This document shows, in pieces, positions 1 through 10,110 of a stretch of 64,000 nucleotides of DNA. This DNA is from Ptiloglossa arizonensis (taxonomy: Eukaryota > Arthropoda > Insecta > Hymenoptera > Colletidae): the NCBI RefSeq assembly GCF_051014685.1, contig NW_027478982.1, forward strand, positions 1 to 64,000. The letters are read 5' to 3'. The number at the start of each line of letters is the position of its first letter. The first letter of the stretch is position 1. Position numbers and translations under genes: made by a program. The notes under the pieces were generated by a model that searched no databases, was not told where the DNA came from, and saw nothing but the letters and a program-made list of their open reading frames with translations.

Positions 1-177
1 AAGCCAAGAAATGGTTGAGAAGGCAAAAAATTTTTCGCAATTCTGCTGCTTCAAACGCTTAACCAGAATGGCCTAGGGAAAAAATACACATACCGTTGTA
101 ATCGGGCGAGTTTCTACTTTCAGATGCAATGGGAATTTTTGGGTTAGGTCAAACCGTTCGCGAGATATGTGAGTTTG
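1..177 (+). repeat. Reference monomer with internal landmarks
   Basis: This copy serves as a coordinate system for the others. Positions 12-22 hold TGGTTGAGAAG. Positions 25-35 are A6T5, flanked by GC and CGC, giving near dyad symmetry. Positions 57-77 hold the variable segment around CTTAACCAGAATGGCCTAGG, where GGCCTAGGG, GGCCTACGG, GGCCCAGGG, AGAGTGG, CCGGAATGG and CCAAAATGG forms mark lineages. Positions 91-107 are the upstream CENP-B-box-like segment (TACCGTTGTAATCGGGC, 7 of 9 essential positions). Positions 131-150 hold the T-run followed by GGGTTAGGTC. Positions 156-172 are the downstream CENP-B-box-like segment. This copy has the rare ATATGTG there, shared only with the copy near 2113. 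It contains 8 CpG dinucleotides. Confidence 0.95.
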
Positions 178-332
178 AAGCTAAGAAATGGTTGAGAAGA
201 CAACAAATTTTTCGCAATTCTGCTCCTCCAAACGCTTAACCAGAATGGCCCAGGGAAAAAATACAAATACCGTTGTAATCGGGCGAGTTTCTACTTTCAG
301 ATGCAATAGGAATTTTTGGGTTAGGTCAATCC

Positions 333-349
333 GTTCGCCAGATACGGGA
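333..349 (+). other. Perfect CENP-B-box-type core (type example of 19 identical-core sites)
   Basis: The 17-mer GTTCGCCAGATACGGGA fits all nine essential positions of the CENP-B box NTTCGNNNNANNCGGGN, plus the terminal A of the human consensus. The same core is at 2280, 3340, 4402, 6174, 7233, 9530, 11475, 14481, 15543, 17844, 19437, 29346, 30408, 31824, 32886, 38017, 46157 and 51643 (starts; each 17 bp). All lie in one lineage marked by TTTGGAACTAAGAATAGG just downstream. The usual monomer has TATGGG instead of TACGGG and so matches 8 of 9. The sequence match is direct observation. That any protein binds it is inference, and the source organism may have no CENP-B-like protein. Confidence 0.6.
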
Positions 350-2639
350 GTTTGGAACTAAGAATAGGTTGAGAAGACAACAAATTTTTCGCAATTCTGC
401 TGCTCCAAACGCTTAACCAGAATGGCCTACGGAAAAAATACACATACCGTTGTAATCGGGCGAGTTTTTACTTTCATATGCAATAGGAATTTTTGGGTTA
501 GGTCAATCCGTTCGCGAGATATGGGAGTTTAAAGCCAAGAAATGGTTGAGAAGGCAAAAAATTTTTCGCAATTCCGCTGCTTCAAAAGCTTAACCAGAAT
601 GGCCTAGGGAAAAAATTCACATACCGTTGTAATCGGGCGAGTTTCTACTTTCAGATGCAATGGTAATTTTTGGGTTAGGTCAAACCGTTCGCGACATATG
701 GGAGTTTGAAACTAAGAAATGGTAGAGAAGGCAACAAATTTTTCGCAATTCTGCTCCTCCAAACGCTTAACCAGAATGGCCTGGGGAAAAAATACACGTA
801 CCGTTTTAATCGGGCGAGTTTCTACTTTCAGATGCAATGGTAATTTTTGGGTTAGGTCAAACCGTTCGCGACATATGGGAGTTTGAAACTAAGAAATGGT
901 AGAGAAGGCAACAAATTTTTCGCAATTCTGCTCCTCCAAACGCTTAACCAGAATGGCCTGGGGAAAAAATACACATACCGTTGTAATCGGGCGAGTTTCT
1001 ACTTTCATATGCAATAGGAATTTTTGGGTTAGGTCAATCCGTTCGCGAGATATGGGAGTTTGAAGCTAAGAAATGGTTGAGAAGAGAACAAATTTTTCGC
1101 AATTCTGCTGCTTCAAACGCTTAAGCAGAATGGCCTAGGGGAAAAATACACATACCGTTGTAATCGGGCGAGTTTCTACTTTCGGATGCAATAGGACTTT
1201 TTGGGTCAGGTCAGTCCGTTCGCGAGATATGGGAGTTTGAAGCTAAGAAACGGTTGAGAAGAGAACAAATTTTTCGCAATTCTGCTGCTCCAAACGCTTA
1301 ACCAGAATGGCCTAGGGAAAAAATACACACACCGTTGTAATCGGGCGAGTTTCTACTTTCAGATGCAACAGGAATTTTTGGGTTAGGTCAATCCGTTCGC
1401 GAGATATGGGAGTTTGAAGCTAAGAAATGGTTGAGAAGAGAACAAATTTTTCGCAATTCTGCTGCTCCCAACGCTTAACCAAAATGGCCTAGGGAAAAAA
1501 TACATATACCGTTGTAATCGGCCGAGTTTCTACTTTCAGATGCAACAGGAATTTTTGGGTTAGGTCAATCCGTTCGCGAGATATGGGAGTTTGAAGCTAA
1601 GGAATGGTTGAGAAGAGAACAAATTTTTCGCAATTCTGCTGCTTCAAACGCTTAACCAGAATGGCCTAGGGAAAAAATACCCGTACCGTTTTAATCGGGC
1701 GAGTTTCTACTTTCAGATGCAATAGGAATTTTTGGGTTAGGTCAATCCGTTCGCCAGATATGGGAGTTTGAAACTAAGAATAGGTTGAGAAGACAACAAA
1801 TTTTTCGCACTTCTGCTGCTCCAAACGCTTAACCAGAATGGCCTACGGAAAAAATACACATACCGTTGTAATCGGGCGAGTTTCTACTTTCAGATGCAAT
1901 AGGAATTTTTGGGTTAGGTCAATCCGTTCGCGAGATATGGGAGTTTGAAGCCAAGAAATGGTTGAGAAGGCAAAAAATTTTTCGCAATTCTGCTGCTTCA
2001 AACGCTTAACCAGAATGGCCTAGGGAAAAAATACACATACCGTTGTAATCGGGCGAGTTTCTACTTTCAGATGCAATGGGAATTTTTGGGTTAGGTCAAA
2101 CCGTTCGCGAGATATGTGAGTTTGAAGCTAAGAAATGGTTGAGAAGACAACAAATTTTTCGCAATTCTGCTCCTCCAAACGCTTAACCAGAATGGCCCAG
2201 GGAAAAAATACAAATACCGTTGTAATCGGGCGAGTTTCTACTTTCAGATGCAATAGGAATTTTTGGGTTAGGTCAATCCGTTCGCCAGATACGGGAGTTT
2301 GGAACTAAGAATAGGTTGAGAAGACAACAAATTTTTCGCAATTCTGCTGCTCCAAACGCTTAACCAGAATGGCCTACGGAAAAAATACACATACCGTTGT
2401 AATCGGGCGAGTTTCTACTTTCAGATGCAATAGGAATTTTTGGGTTAGGTCAATCCGTTCGCGAGATATGGGTGTTTGAAGACAAGAAATGGTTGAGACG
2501 GCCAAAAATTTTTCGCAATTCTGCTGCTCCAAACGCTTAACCAGAATTGCCTAGGGAAAAAATACACACACCGTTGTAATCGGGCGAGTTTCTCCTTTCA
2601 GATGCAACAGGAATTTTTGGGTTAGGTCAATCCGTTCGC

Positions 2640-5160
2640 GAGATATGGGAGTTTGAAGCTAAGAAATGGTTGAGAAGAGAACAAATTTTTCGCAATTCTG
2701 CTGCTCCCAACGCTTAACCAAATGGCCTAGGGAAAAAATACACATACCGTTGTAATCGGCCGAGTTTCTACTTTCAGATGCAACAGGAATTTTTGGGTTA
2801 GGTCAATCCGTTCGCGAGATATGGGAGTTTGAAGCTAAGAAATGGTTGAGAATACAACAAATTTTTCGCACTTCTGCTGCTCCAAACGCTTAACCAGAAT
2901 GGCCCAGGGAAAAAATACACATACCGTTGTAATCGGGCGAGTTTCTACTTTCAGATGCAATTGGAATTTTTGGGTTAGGTCAGTCCGTTCGCGAGATATG
3001 GGAGTTTGAAGCCAAGAAATGGTTGAGAAGGCAAAAAATTTTTCGCAATTCTGCTGCTCCAAACGCTTAACCAGAATGGCCTAGGGAAAAAATACACATA
3101 CCGTTCTAATCGGCCGAGTTTCTACTTTCAGATGCAATAGGAATTTTTGGGTTAGGTCAATCCGTTCGCGAGATATGGGAGTTTGAAGCTAAGAAATGTT
3201 TGAGAAGACAACAAATTTTTCGCAATTCTGCTGCTCCAAACGCTTAACCAGAATGGCCCAGGGAAAAATACAAATACCGTTGTAATCGGGCGAGTTTCTA
3301 CTTTCAGATGCAATAGGAATTTTTGGGTTAGGTCAATCCGTTCGCCAGATACGGGAGTTTGGAACTAAGAATAGGTTGAGAAGACAACAAATTTTTCGCA
3401 ATTCTGCTGCTCCAAACGCTTAACCAGAATGGCCTACGGAAAAAATACACATACCCTTGTAATCGGGCGAGTTTTTACTTTCAGATGCAATAGGAATTTT
3501 TGGGTTAGGTTAATCCGTTCGCGAGATATGGGAGTTTGAAGCCAAGAAATGGTTGAGAAGGCAAAAAATTTTTCGCAATTCTGCTGCTTCAAACGCTTAT
3601 CCAGAATGGCCTAGGGAAAAAATACACATACCGTTGTAATCGGGCGAGTTTCTACTTTCAGACGCAGCAGGAATTTTTGTGTTTGGTCAATCCGTTCGCG
3701 AGATATGGGAGTTTGAAGCTAAGAAATGGTTGAGAAGAGAACAAATTTTTCGCAATTCTGCTGCTCCAAACGCTTAACCGGAATGGCCTAGGGAAAAAAT
3801 ACACATACCGTTGTAATCGGGCGAGTTTCTACTTTCAGATGCAATAGGAATTTTTGGGTTAGGTCAATCCGTTCGCGAGATATGGGTGTTTGAAGACAAG
3901 AAATGATAGAGAAGGCCAAAAATTTTTCGCAATTCTGCTGCTCCAAACGCTTAACCAGAATTGCCTAGGGAAAAAATACACACACCGTTGTAATCGGGCG
4001 AGTTTCTACTTTCAGATGCAATAGGAATTTTTGGGATAGGTCAGTCCGTTCGCGAGATATGGGAGTTTGAAGCCAAGAAATGGTTGAGAAGGCAAAAAAT
4101 TTTTCGCAATTCTGCTGCTCCAAACGCTTAACCAGAATGGCCTAGGGAAAAAATACACATACCGTTCTAATCGGGCGAGTTTCTACTTTCAGATGCAATA
4201 GGAATTTTTGGGTTAGGTCAATCCGTTCGCGAGATATGGGAGTTTGAAGCTAAGAAATGGTTGAGAAGACAACAAATTTTTCGCAATTCTGCTGCTCCAA
4301 ACGCTTAACCAGAATGGCCCAGGGAAAAAATACAAATACCGTTGTAATCGGGCGAGTTTCTACTTTCAGATGCAATAGGAATTTTTGGGTTAGGTCAATC
4401 CGTTCGCCAGATACGGGAGTTTGGAACTAAGAATAGGTTGAGAAGACAACAAATTTTTCGCAATTCTGCTGCTCCAAACGCTTAACCAGAATGGCCTACG
4501 GAAAAAATACACATACCGTTGTAATCGGGCGAGTTTTTACTTTCAGATGCAATAGGAATTCTTGGGTTAGGTTAATCCGTTCGCGAGAAATGGGAGTTTG
4601 AAGCCAAGAAATGGTTAAGAAGGCAAAAAATTTTTCGCAATTCTGCTGCTTCAAACGCTTATCCAGAATGGCCTAGGGAAAAAATACACATACCGTTGTA
4701 ATCGGGCGAGTTTCTACTTTCAGACGCAGCAGGAATTTTTGTGTTTGGTCAATCCGTTCGCGAGATATGGGAGTTTGAAGCTAAGAAATGGTTGAGAAGA
4801 GAACAAATTTTTCGCAATTCAGCTGCTCCAAACGCTTAAACGGAATGGCCTAGGGAAAAAATACACATACCGTTGTAATCGGGCGAGTTTCTACTTTCAA
4901 CTGCAATAGGAATTTTTGGGTTAGGTCAATCCGTTCGCGAGATATGGGAGTTTGAAGCTAAGAAATGGTTGAGAAGAGAACAAATTTTTCGCAATTCTGC
5001 TGCTTCAAACGCTTAACCAGAATGGCCTAGGGAAAAAATACACATACCGTTGTAATTGGGCGAGTTTCTACTTTCAGATGCAATAGGAATTTTTGGGTTA
5101 GGTCAATCAGTTCGCGACATATGGGAGTTTGAAGCTAAGAAATGGTTGAGAAGAGAACAA
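2640..5160 (+). repeat. Segmental block copied at 13781-15752 and beyond
   Basis: Clean, full-length monomers. Bases 2640-4611 match 13781-15752 at a constant offset of 11141, sharing rare changes: a missing A in GGGAAAAATACAAATACC (3262/14403), ACATACCCTTGTAATC (near 3450/14591), GAAATGATAGAGAAGG (3901/15042) and GGAATTCTTGGG (4556/15697). Bases 4788 onward match 15752 onward at offset 10964, exactly one monomer less, so one copy gained or lost a monomer at 4611-4788. A third relative of the first kilobase is at 28840-29760. Confidence 0.85.
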
Positions 5161-8100
5161 ATTTTCGCAATTCTGCTGCTTCAAACGCTTAAACCGGAAT
5201 GGCCTAGGGAAAAAATACACATACCGGTTGTAATCGGGCGAGTTTCTGCTTTCAGATGCAATAGGAATTTTTGTGTTAGGTCAATAAGTTCACGAGATAT
5301 GGGAGTTTGAAGCTAAGAAATGGTTGAGAAGGCAAAAAATTTTTCGCAATTTCTGCTGCTCCAAACGCTTAACCAGAATGGCCCAGTGAAAAAATACACA
5401 TTCCGTTGTAATCGGGCGAGTTTCTACTTTCAGATGCAATAGGAATTTTGGGTTATGTCAATCCGTTCGCCAGATATGGGAGTTTGAAAACTAAGAATAG
5501 GTTGAGAAGACAACAAATTTTCGCACTTCTGCTGCTCCAAACGCTTAACCAGAATGGCCTACGGAAAAAAATACACATACCGTTGTAATTGGGCGAGTTT
5601 CTACTTTCAGATGCAATAGGAAGTTTTGGGTTAGGTCAATCCGTTCGAGACATATGGGAGTTTGAAGCTAAGAAATGGTTGAGAAGGCAAAAAATTTTTC
5701 GCAATTCTGCTGCTCCAAACGTTTAACAGAATGGCCTAGGGAAAAAATAATACATCCCGTTGTAATCGGGCGAGTTTCTTACTTTCAGATGCAATAGGAA
5801 TTTTTGGGTTAGGTCAGTCCGTTCGCGAGATATGGGAGTTTGAAGCCAAGAAATGGTTGAGAAGGCAAAAAATTTTTCGCAATTCTGCTGCTCCAAACGC
5901 TAACCAGAATGGCCTAGGGAAAAAATACACATACCGTTCTAATCGGGCGAGTTTCTACTTTCAGATGCAATAGGAATTTTTGGGTTAGGTCAATCCGTTC
6001 GCGAGATATGGGAGTTTGAAGCTAAGAAATGGTTGAGAAGGACAACAAATTTTTCGCAATTCTGCTGCTCCAAACGCTTAACCAGAATGGCCCAGGGAAA
6101 AAATACAAATACCGTTGTAATCGGCGAGTTGCTACTTTCAGATGCAATAGGAATTTTTGGGTTAGGTCAATCCGTTCGCCAGATACGGGAGTTTGGAACT
6201 AAGAATAGGTTGAGAAGACAACAAATTTTTCGCAATTCTGCTGCTCCAAACGCTTAACCAGAATGGCCTACGGAAAAAATACACACACCGTTGTAATCGG
6301 GCGAGTTTCTACTTTCAGATGCAATAGGAATTTTTGGGATAGGTCAGTCCGTTCGCGAGATATGGGAGTTTGAAGCCAAGAAATGGTTGAGAAGGCAAAA
6401 AATTTTTCGCATTCTGCTGCTTCAAACGCTTATCCAGAATGGCCTAGGGAAAAAATACACATACCGTTGTAATCGGGCGAGTTTCTACTTCAGACGCATC
6501 AGGAATTTTTGTGTTTGGTCAATCCGTTCGCGAGATATGGGAGTTTGAAGCTAAGAAATGGTTGAGAAGAGAACAAATTTTTCGCAATTCTGCTGCTCCA
6601 AACGCTTAACCGGAATGGCCTAGGAAAAAATACACATACGTTGTAATCGGGCGAGTTTCTACTTTCAGATGCAATAGGAATTTTTGGGTTAGGTCAATCC
6701 GTTCGCGAGATATGGGTGTTTGAAGACAAGAAATGATAGAGAAGGCCAAAAACTTTTCGCAATTCTGCTGCTCCAAACGCTTAACCAGAATTGCCTAGGA
6801 AAAAATACACACACCGTTGTAATCGGGCGCGAGTTTCTACTTTCAGATGCAATAGGAATTTTTGGGATAGGTCAGTCCGTTCGCGAGATATGGGAGTTTG
6901 AAGCCAAGAAATGGTTGAGAAGGCAAAAATTTTTTCGCAATTCTGCTGCTCCAAACGCTTAACCAGAATGGCCTAGGGAAAAAATACACATACCGTTCTA
7001 ATCGGGCGGAGTTTCTACTTTCAGATGCAATAGGAATTTTTGGGTTAGGTCAATCCGTTCGCGAGATATGGGAGTTTGAAGCTATGAAATGGTTGAGAAG
7101 ACAACAAATTTTTCGCAATTCTGCTGCTCCAAACGCTTAACCAGAATGGCCCAGGGAAAAAATACAAATCCGTTGTAATCGGGCGAGTTTCTACTTTCAG
7201 ATGCAATAGGAATTTTTGGGTTAGGTCAATCCGTTCGCCAGATACGGGAGTTTGGAACTAAGAATAGTTGAGAAGACAACAAATTTTTCGCAATTCTGCT
7301 GCTCCAAACGCTTAACCAGAATGGCCTACGGAAAAAATACACATACCGTTGTAATCGGGCGAGTTTTTACTTTCAGATGCAATAGGAATTCTTGGGTTAG
7401 GTTAATCCGTTCGCGAGAAATGGGAGTTGAAGCCAAGAAATGGTTAAGAAGGCAAAAAATTTTTCGCAATTCTGCTGCTTCAAACGCTTATCCAGAATGG
7501 CCTAGGGAAAAAATACACATACCGTTGTAATCGGGCGAGTTTCTACTTTCAGACGCAGCAGGAATTTTTGTGTTTGGTCAATCCCGTTCGCGAGATATGG
7601 GAGTTTTGAAGCTAAGAAATGGTTGAGAAGAGAACAAATTTTTCGCAATTCAGCTGCTCCAAACGCTTAACGGAATGGCCTAGGGAAAAAATACACATAC
7701 CGTTGTAATCGGCGAGTTTCTACTTTCAACTGCAATAGGAATTTTTGGGTTAGGTCAATCCGTTCGCGCGATATGGGAGTTTGAAAGCTAAGAAATGGTT
7801 GAGAAGAGACAAATTTTTCGCAATTCTGCTGCTTCAAACGCTTAGCCAGAATGGCCTAGGGAAAAAATACACATACCGTTGTAATTGGGCGAGTTTCTAC
7901 TTTCAGATGCACTAGGAATTTTTGGGTTAGGTCAATCAGTTCGCGACATATGGGAGTTTGAAGCTAAGAAATGGTTGAGAAGAGAACAAATTTTTCGCAA
8001 TTCTGCTGCTTCAAACGCTTAACCGGAATAGCCTAGGGAAAAAATACACATACCGTTGTAATCGGGCGAGTTTCTGCTTTCAGATGCAATAGGAATTTTG

Positions 8101-8510
8101 TGTTAGGTCAATAAGTTCACGAGATATGGGAGTTTGAAGCTAAGAAATGGTTGAGAAGGCAAAAAATTTTTCGCAATTCTGCTGCTCCAAACGCTTAACC
8201 AGAATGGCCCAGTGAAAAAATACACATTCCGTTGTAATCGGGCGAGTTTCTACTTTCAGATGCAATAGGAATTTTTGGGTTATGTCAATCCGTTCGCCAG
8301 ATATGGGAGTTTGAAACTAAGAATAGGTTGAGAAGACAACAAATTTTTCGCACTTCTGCTGCTCCAAACGCTTAACCAGAATGGCCTACGGAAAAAATAC
8401 ACATACCGTTGTAATTGGGCGAGTTTCTACTTTCAGATGCAATAGGAAGTTTTGGGTTAGGTCAATCCGTTCGAGACATATGGGAGTTTGAAGCTAAGAA
8501 ATGGTTGAGA
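3530..8510 (+). repeat. 16-monomer direct duplication (about 2831 bp offset)
   Basis: Bases 3530-5680 recur at about 6358-8510. Shared markers include GCTTATCCAGAATGG, GACGCAGCAGG or GACGCATCAGG, GGGTGTTTGAAGACAAG with GATAGAGAAGG, GGGATAGGTCAGTCC, the AATTCAGCTGCTCC change (4816/7647), TTTCAACTGC, and GTCAATAAGTTCACGAG. The offset is 2830-2833 rather than exactly 2832 because of scattered single-base indels. The intervening 5680-6358 resembles 9020-9620 and 17340-17940. Part of this duplication may be an assembly product, because it overlaps the indel-rich stretch. Confidence 0.75.
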
Positions 8511-10110
8511 AGAGAACAAATTTTTCGCAATTCTGCTGTTCCAAACGCTTAACCGGAATGGCCTAGGGAAAAAATACACATACCGTTGTAATCGGGCGAG
8601 TTTCTACATTCAGACGCAACAGAAATTTTTGGGTTAGGTCAATCCGTTCGCGAGATATGGGAGTTTAAAGCCAAGAAATGGTTGAGAAGGCAAAAAATTT
8701 TTCGCAATTCTGCTGCTCCAAACGCTTAACCAGAATGGCCCAGGGAAAAAATACACAATCCGTTGTAATCGGGCTAGTTTCTACTTTCAGATGCAATAGG
8801 AATTTTTGGGTTAGGTCAATCCGTTCGGCAGATATGGGAGTTTGAAACTAAGAATAGGTTGAGAAGACAACAAATTTTTCGCACTTCTGCTGCTCCAAAC
8901 GCTTAACCAGAATGGCCTATGGAAAAAATACACATACCGTTGTAAATGGGCGAGTTTCTACTTTCAGATGCAATAGGAAGTTTTGGGTTAGGTCAATCCG
9001 TTCGCGAGAAATGGGAGTTTGAAGCTAAGAAATGGTTGAGAAGGCAAAAAATTTTTCGCAATTCTGCTGCTCCAACGTTTAACCAGAATGGCCTAGGGAA
9101 AAAATATACATCCCGTTGTAATCGGGCGAGTTTCTACTTTCAGATGCAATAGGAATTTTTGGGTTAGGTCAGTCCGTTCGCGAGATATGGGAGTTTGAAG
9201 CCAAGAAATGGTTGAGAAGGCAAAAAATTTTTCGCAATTCTGCTGCTCCAAACGCTTAACCAGAATGGCCTAGGGAAAAAATACACATACCGTTCTAATC
9301 GGGCGAGTTTCTACTTTCAGATGCAATAGGAATTTTTGGGTTAGGTCAATCCGTTCGCGAGATATGGGAGTTTGAAGCTAAGAAATGGTTGAGAAGACAA
9401 CAAATTTTTCGCAATTCTGCTGCTCCAAACGCTTAACCAGAATGGCCCAGGGAAAAAATACAAATACCGTTGTAATCGGGCGAGTTTCTACTTTCAGATG
9501 CAATAGGAATTTTTGGGTTAGGTCAATCCGTTCGCCAGATACGGGAGTTTGGAACTAAGAATAGGTTGAGAAGACAACAAATTTTTCGCAATTCTGCTGC
9601 TCCAAACGCTTAACCAGAATGGCCTACGGAAAAAATACACCTACCGTTGTAATCGGGCGAGTTTTTACTTTCAGATGCAATAGGAATTTTGGGGTTAGGT
9701 TAATCCGTTCGCGAGATATGGGAGTTTGAAGCCAAGAAATGGTTGAGAAGGCAAAAAATTTTTCGCAATTCTGCTGCTTCAAACGCTTATCCAGAATGGC
9801 CTAGGGAAAAAATACACATACCGTTGTAATCGGGCGAGTTTCTACTTTCAGATGAAATAGGAAGTTTTGGTTAGGTCAATCCGTTCGAGACATATGGGAG
9901 TTTGAAGCTAAGAAATGGTTGAGAAGAGACAAATTTTTCGCAATTCTGCTGTTCCAAACGCTTAACCGGAATGGCCTAGGGAAAAAATACACATACCTTT
10001 GTAATCGGGCGAGTTTCTACATTCAGACGCAACAGAAATTTTTGGGTTAGGTCAATCCGTTCGCGAGATATGGGAGTTTAAAGTCAAGAAATGGTTGAGA
10101 AGGCAAAAAA
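5160..10110 (+). other. Indel-rich stretch, probable consensus errors
   Basis: From 5161 to about 7810 there are roughly 30 one- or two-base insertions or deletions. Examples: a missing T in AAATTTTCGC (5161, 5517), extra A in CTTAAACCGG (5190), extra G in ACCGGTTG (5224), extra T in AATTTCTGC (5349), missing C in TTTAACAG (5725), missing G in ATCGGCGAG (6121, 7710), missing G in CCTAGGAAAA (6620, 6796), GGGCGCGAG (6827), GGGCGGAG (7006), missing T in GAGTTGAAG (7426) and extra C in AATCCCG (7581). Sparser ones continue to 10110 (8096, 9074, 9866, 9928, 10110). Near-identical paralogues at 4000-5150 and 15750-19000 lack them. Elsewhere private indels are very rare. Confidence 0.8.
5401..5417 (+). 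other. Upstream CENP-B-like segment, 8 of 9 form (type example)
   Basis: TTCCGTTGTAATCGGGC differs from NTTCGNNNNANNCGGGN only at the second T of TTCG. The ordinary monomer has ACCG here and matches 7 of 9. Other 8-of-9 copies start at 8227, 8758, 10524, 16363, 16894, 17071, 49455, 50163, 51401, 58126, 60604, 61312, 62197, 62905 and 63613. Several lineages break the CGGG half instead: TTGGG (e.g. 5056), CGGCC (e.g. 2757) and AATGGGC (e.g. 8945). A 7-of-9 match somewhere in 177 bp is expected by chance about half the time, so this site is weaker evidence than the downstream one. Confidence 0.35.

Larger units (their letters stand above)
1..2640 (+). repeat. Left-end mixed monomers with an 11-monomer echo
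   Basis: About 15 monomers of several lineages. Bases 1-465 recur at 1948-2412, an offset of 1947 = 11 x 177, including the rare ATATGTGAG near 165 and 2113. The match breaks near 466/2413 (GAGTTTTTACTTTCATATG against GAGTTTCTACTTTCAGATG) and probably continues left of the window. Two adjacent monomers (about 661-837 and 838-1014) are near twins marked by ATGGTAATTTTTGG, ATGGTAGAGAAGG and GCTCCTCC, a single-monomer duplication. No gene or other element is visible. Confidence 0.85.

Noticed and set aside
138..149. Telomere-like GGGTTAGG word in each monomer
   Set aside because: It is an 8-base match to permuted TTAGGG, occurs once per 177 bp, and is never tandem. Chance explains it.
12..172. 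RNA polymerase III promoter (A-box-like TGGTTGAGAAG and B-box-like GTTCGCGAG)
   Set aside because: The A-box consensus fits loosely, but the B-box lacks the required A and final C, the spacing of about 140 bp is too long, and a T5 run lies between them. No tRNA fold is visible.
2835..3062. Minus-strand 75-codon open frame with many near-identical copies across the window
   Set aside because: It is satellite sequence read in the frame preserved by the 177-bp period. Copies differ as the satellite does, there is no sign of codon-level constraint, and ends are set by a C/T difference at AAGC(C/T)AAG.
7252..7530. Plus-strand 92-codon open frame, the longest in the window
   Set aside because: It exists only because one-base deletions in the indel-rich stretch (7266, 7428) shift frame past the regular stops. 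Clean paralogues do not have it.
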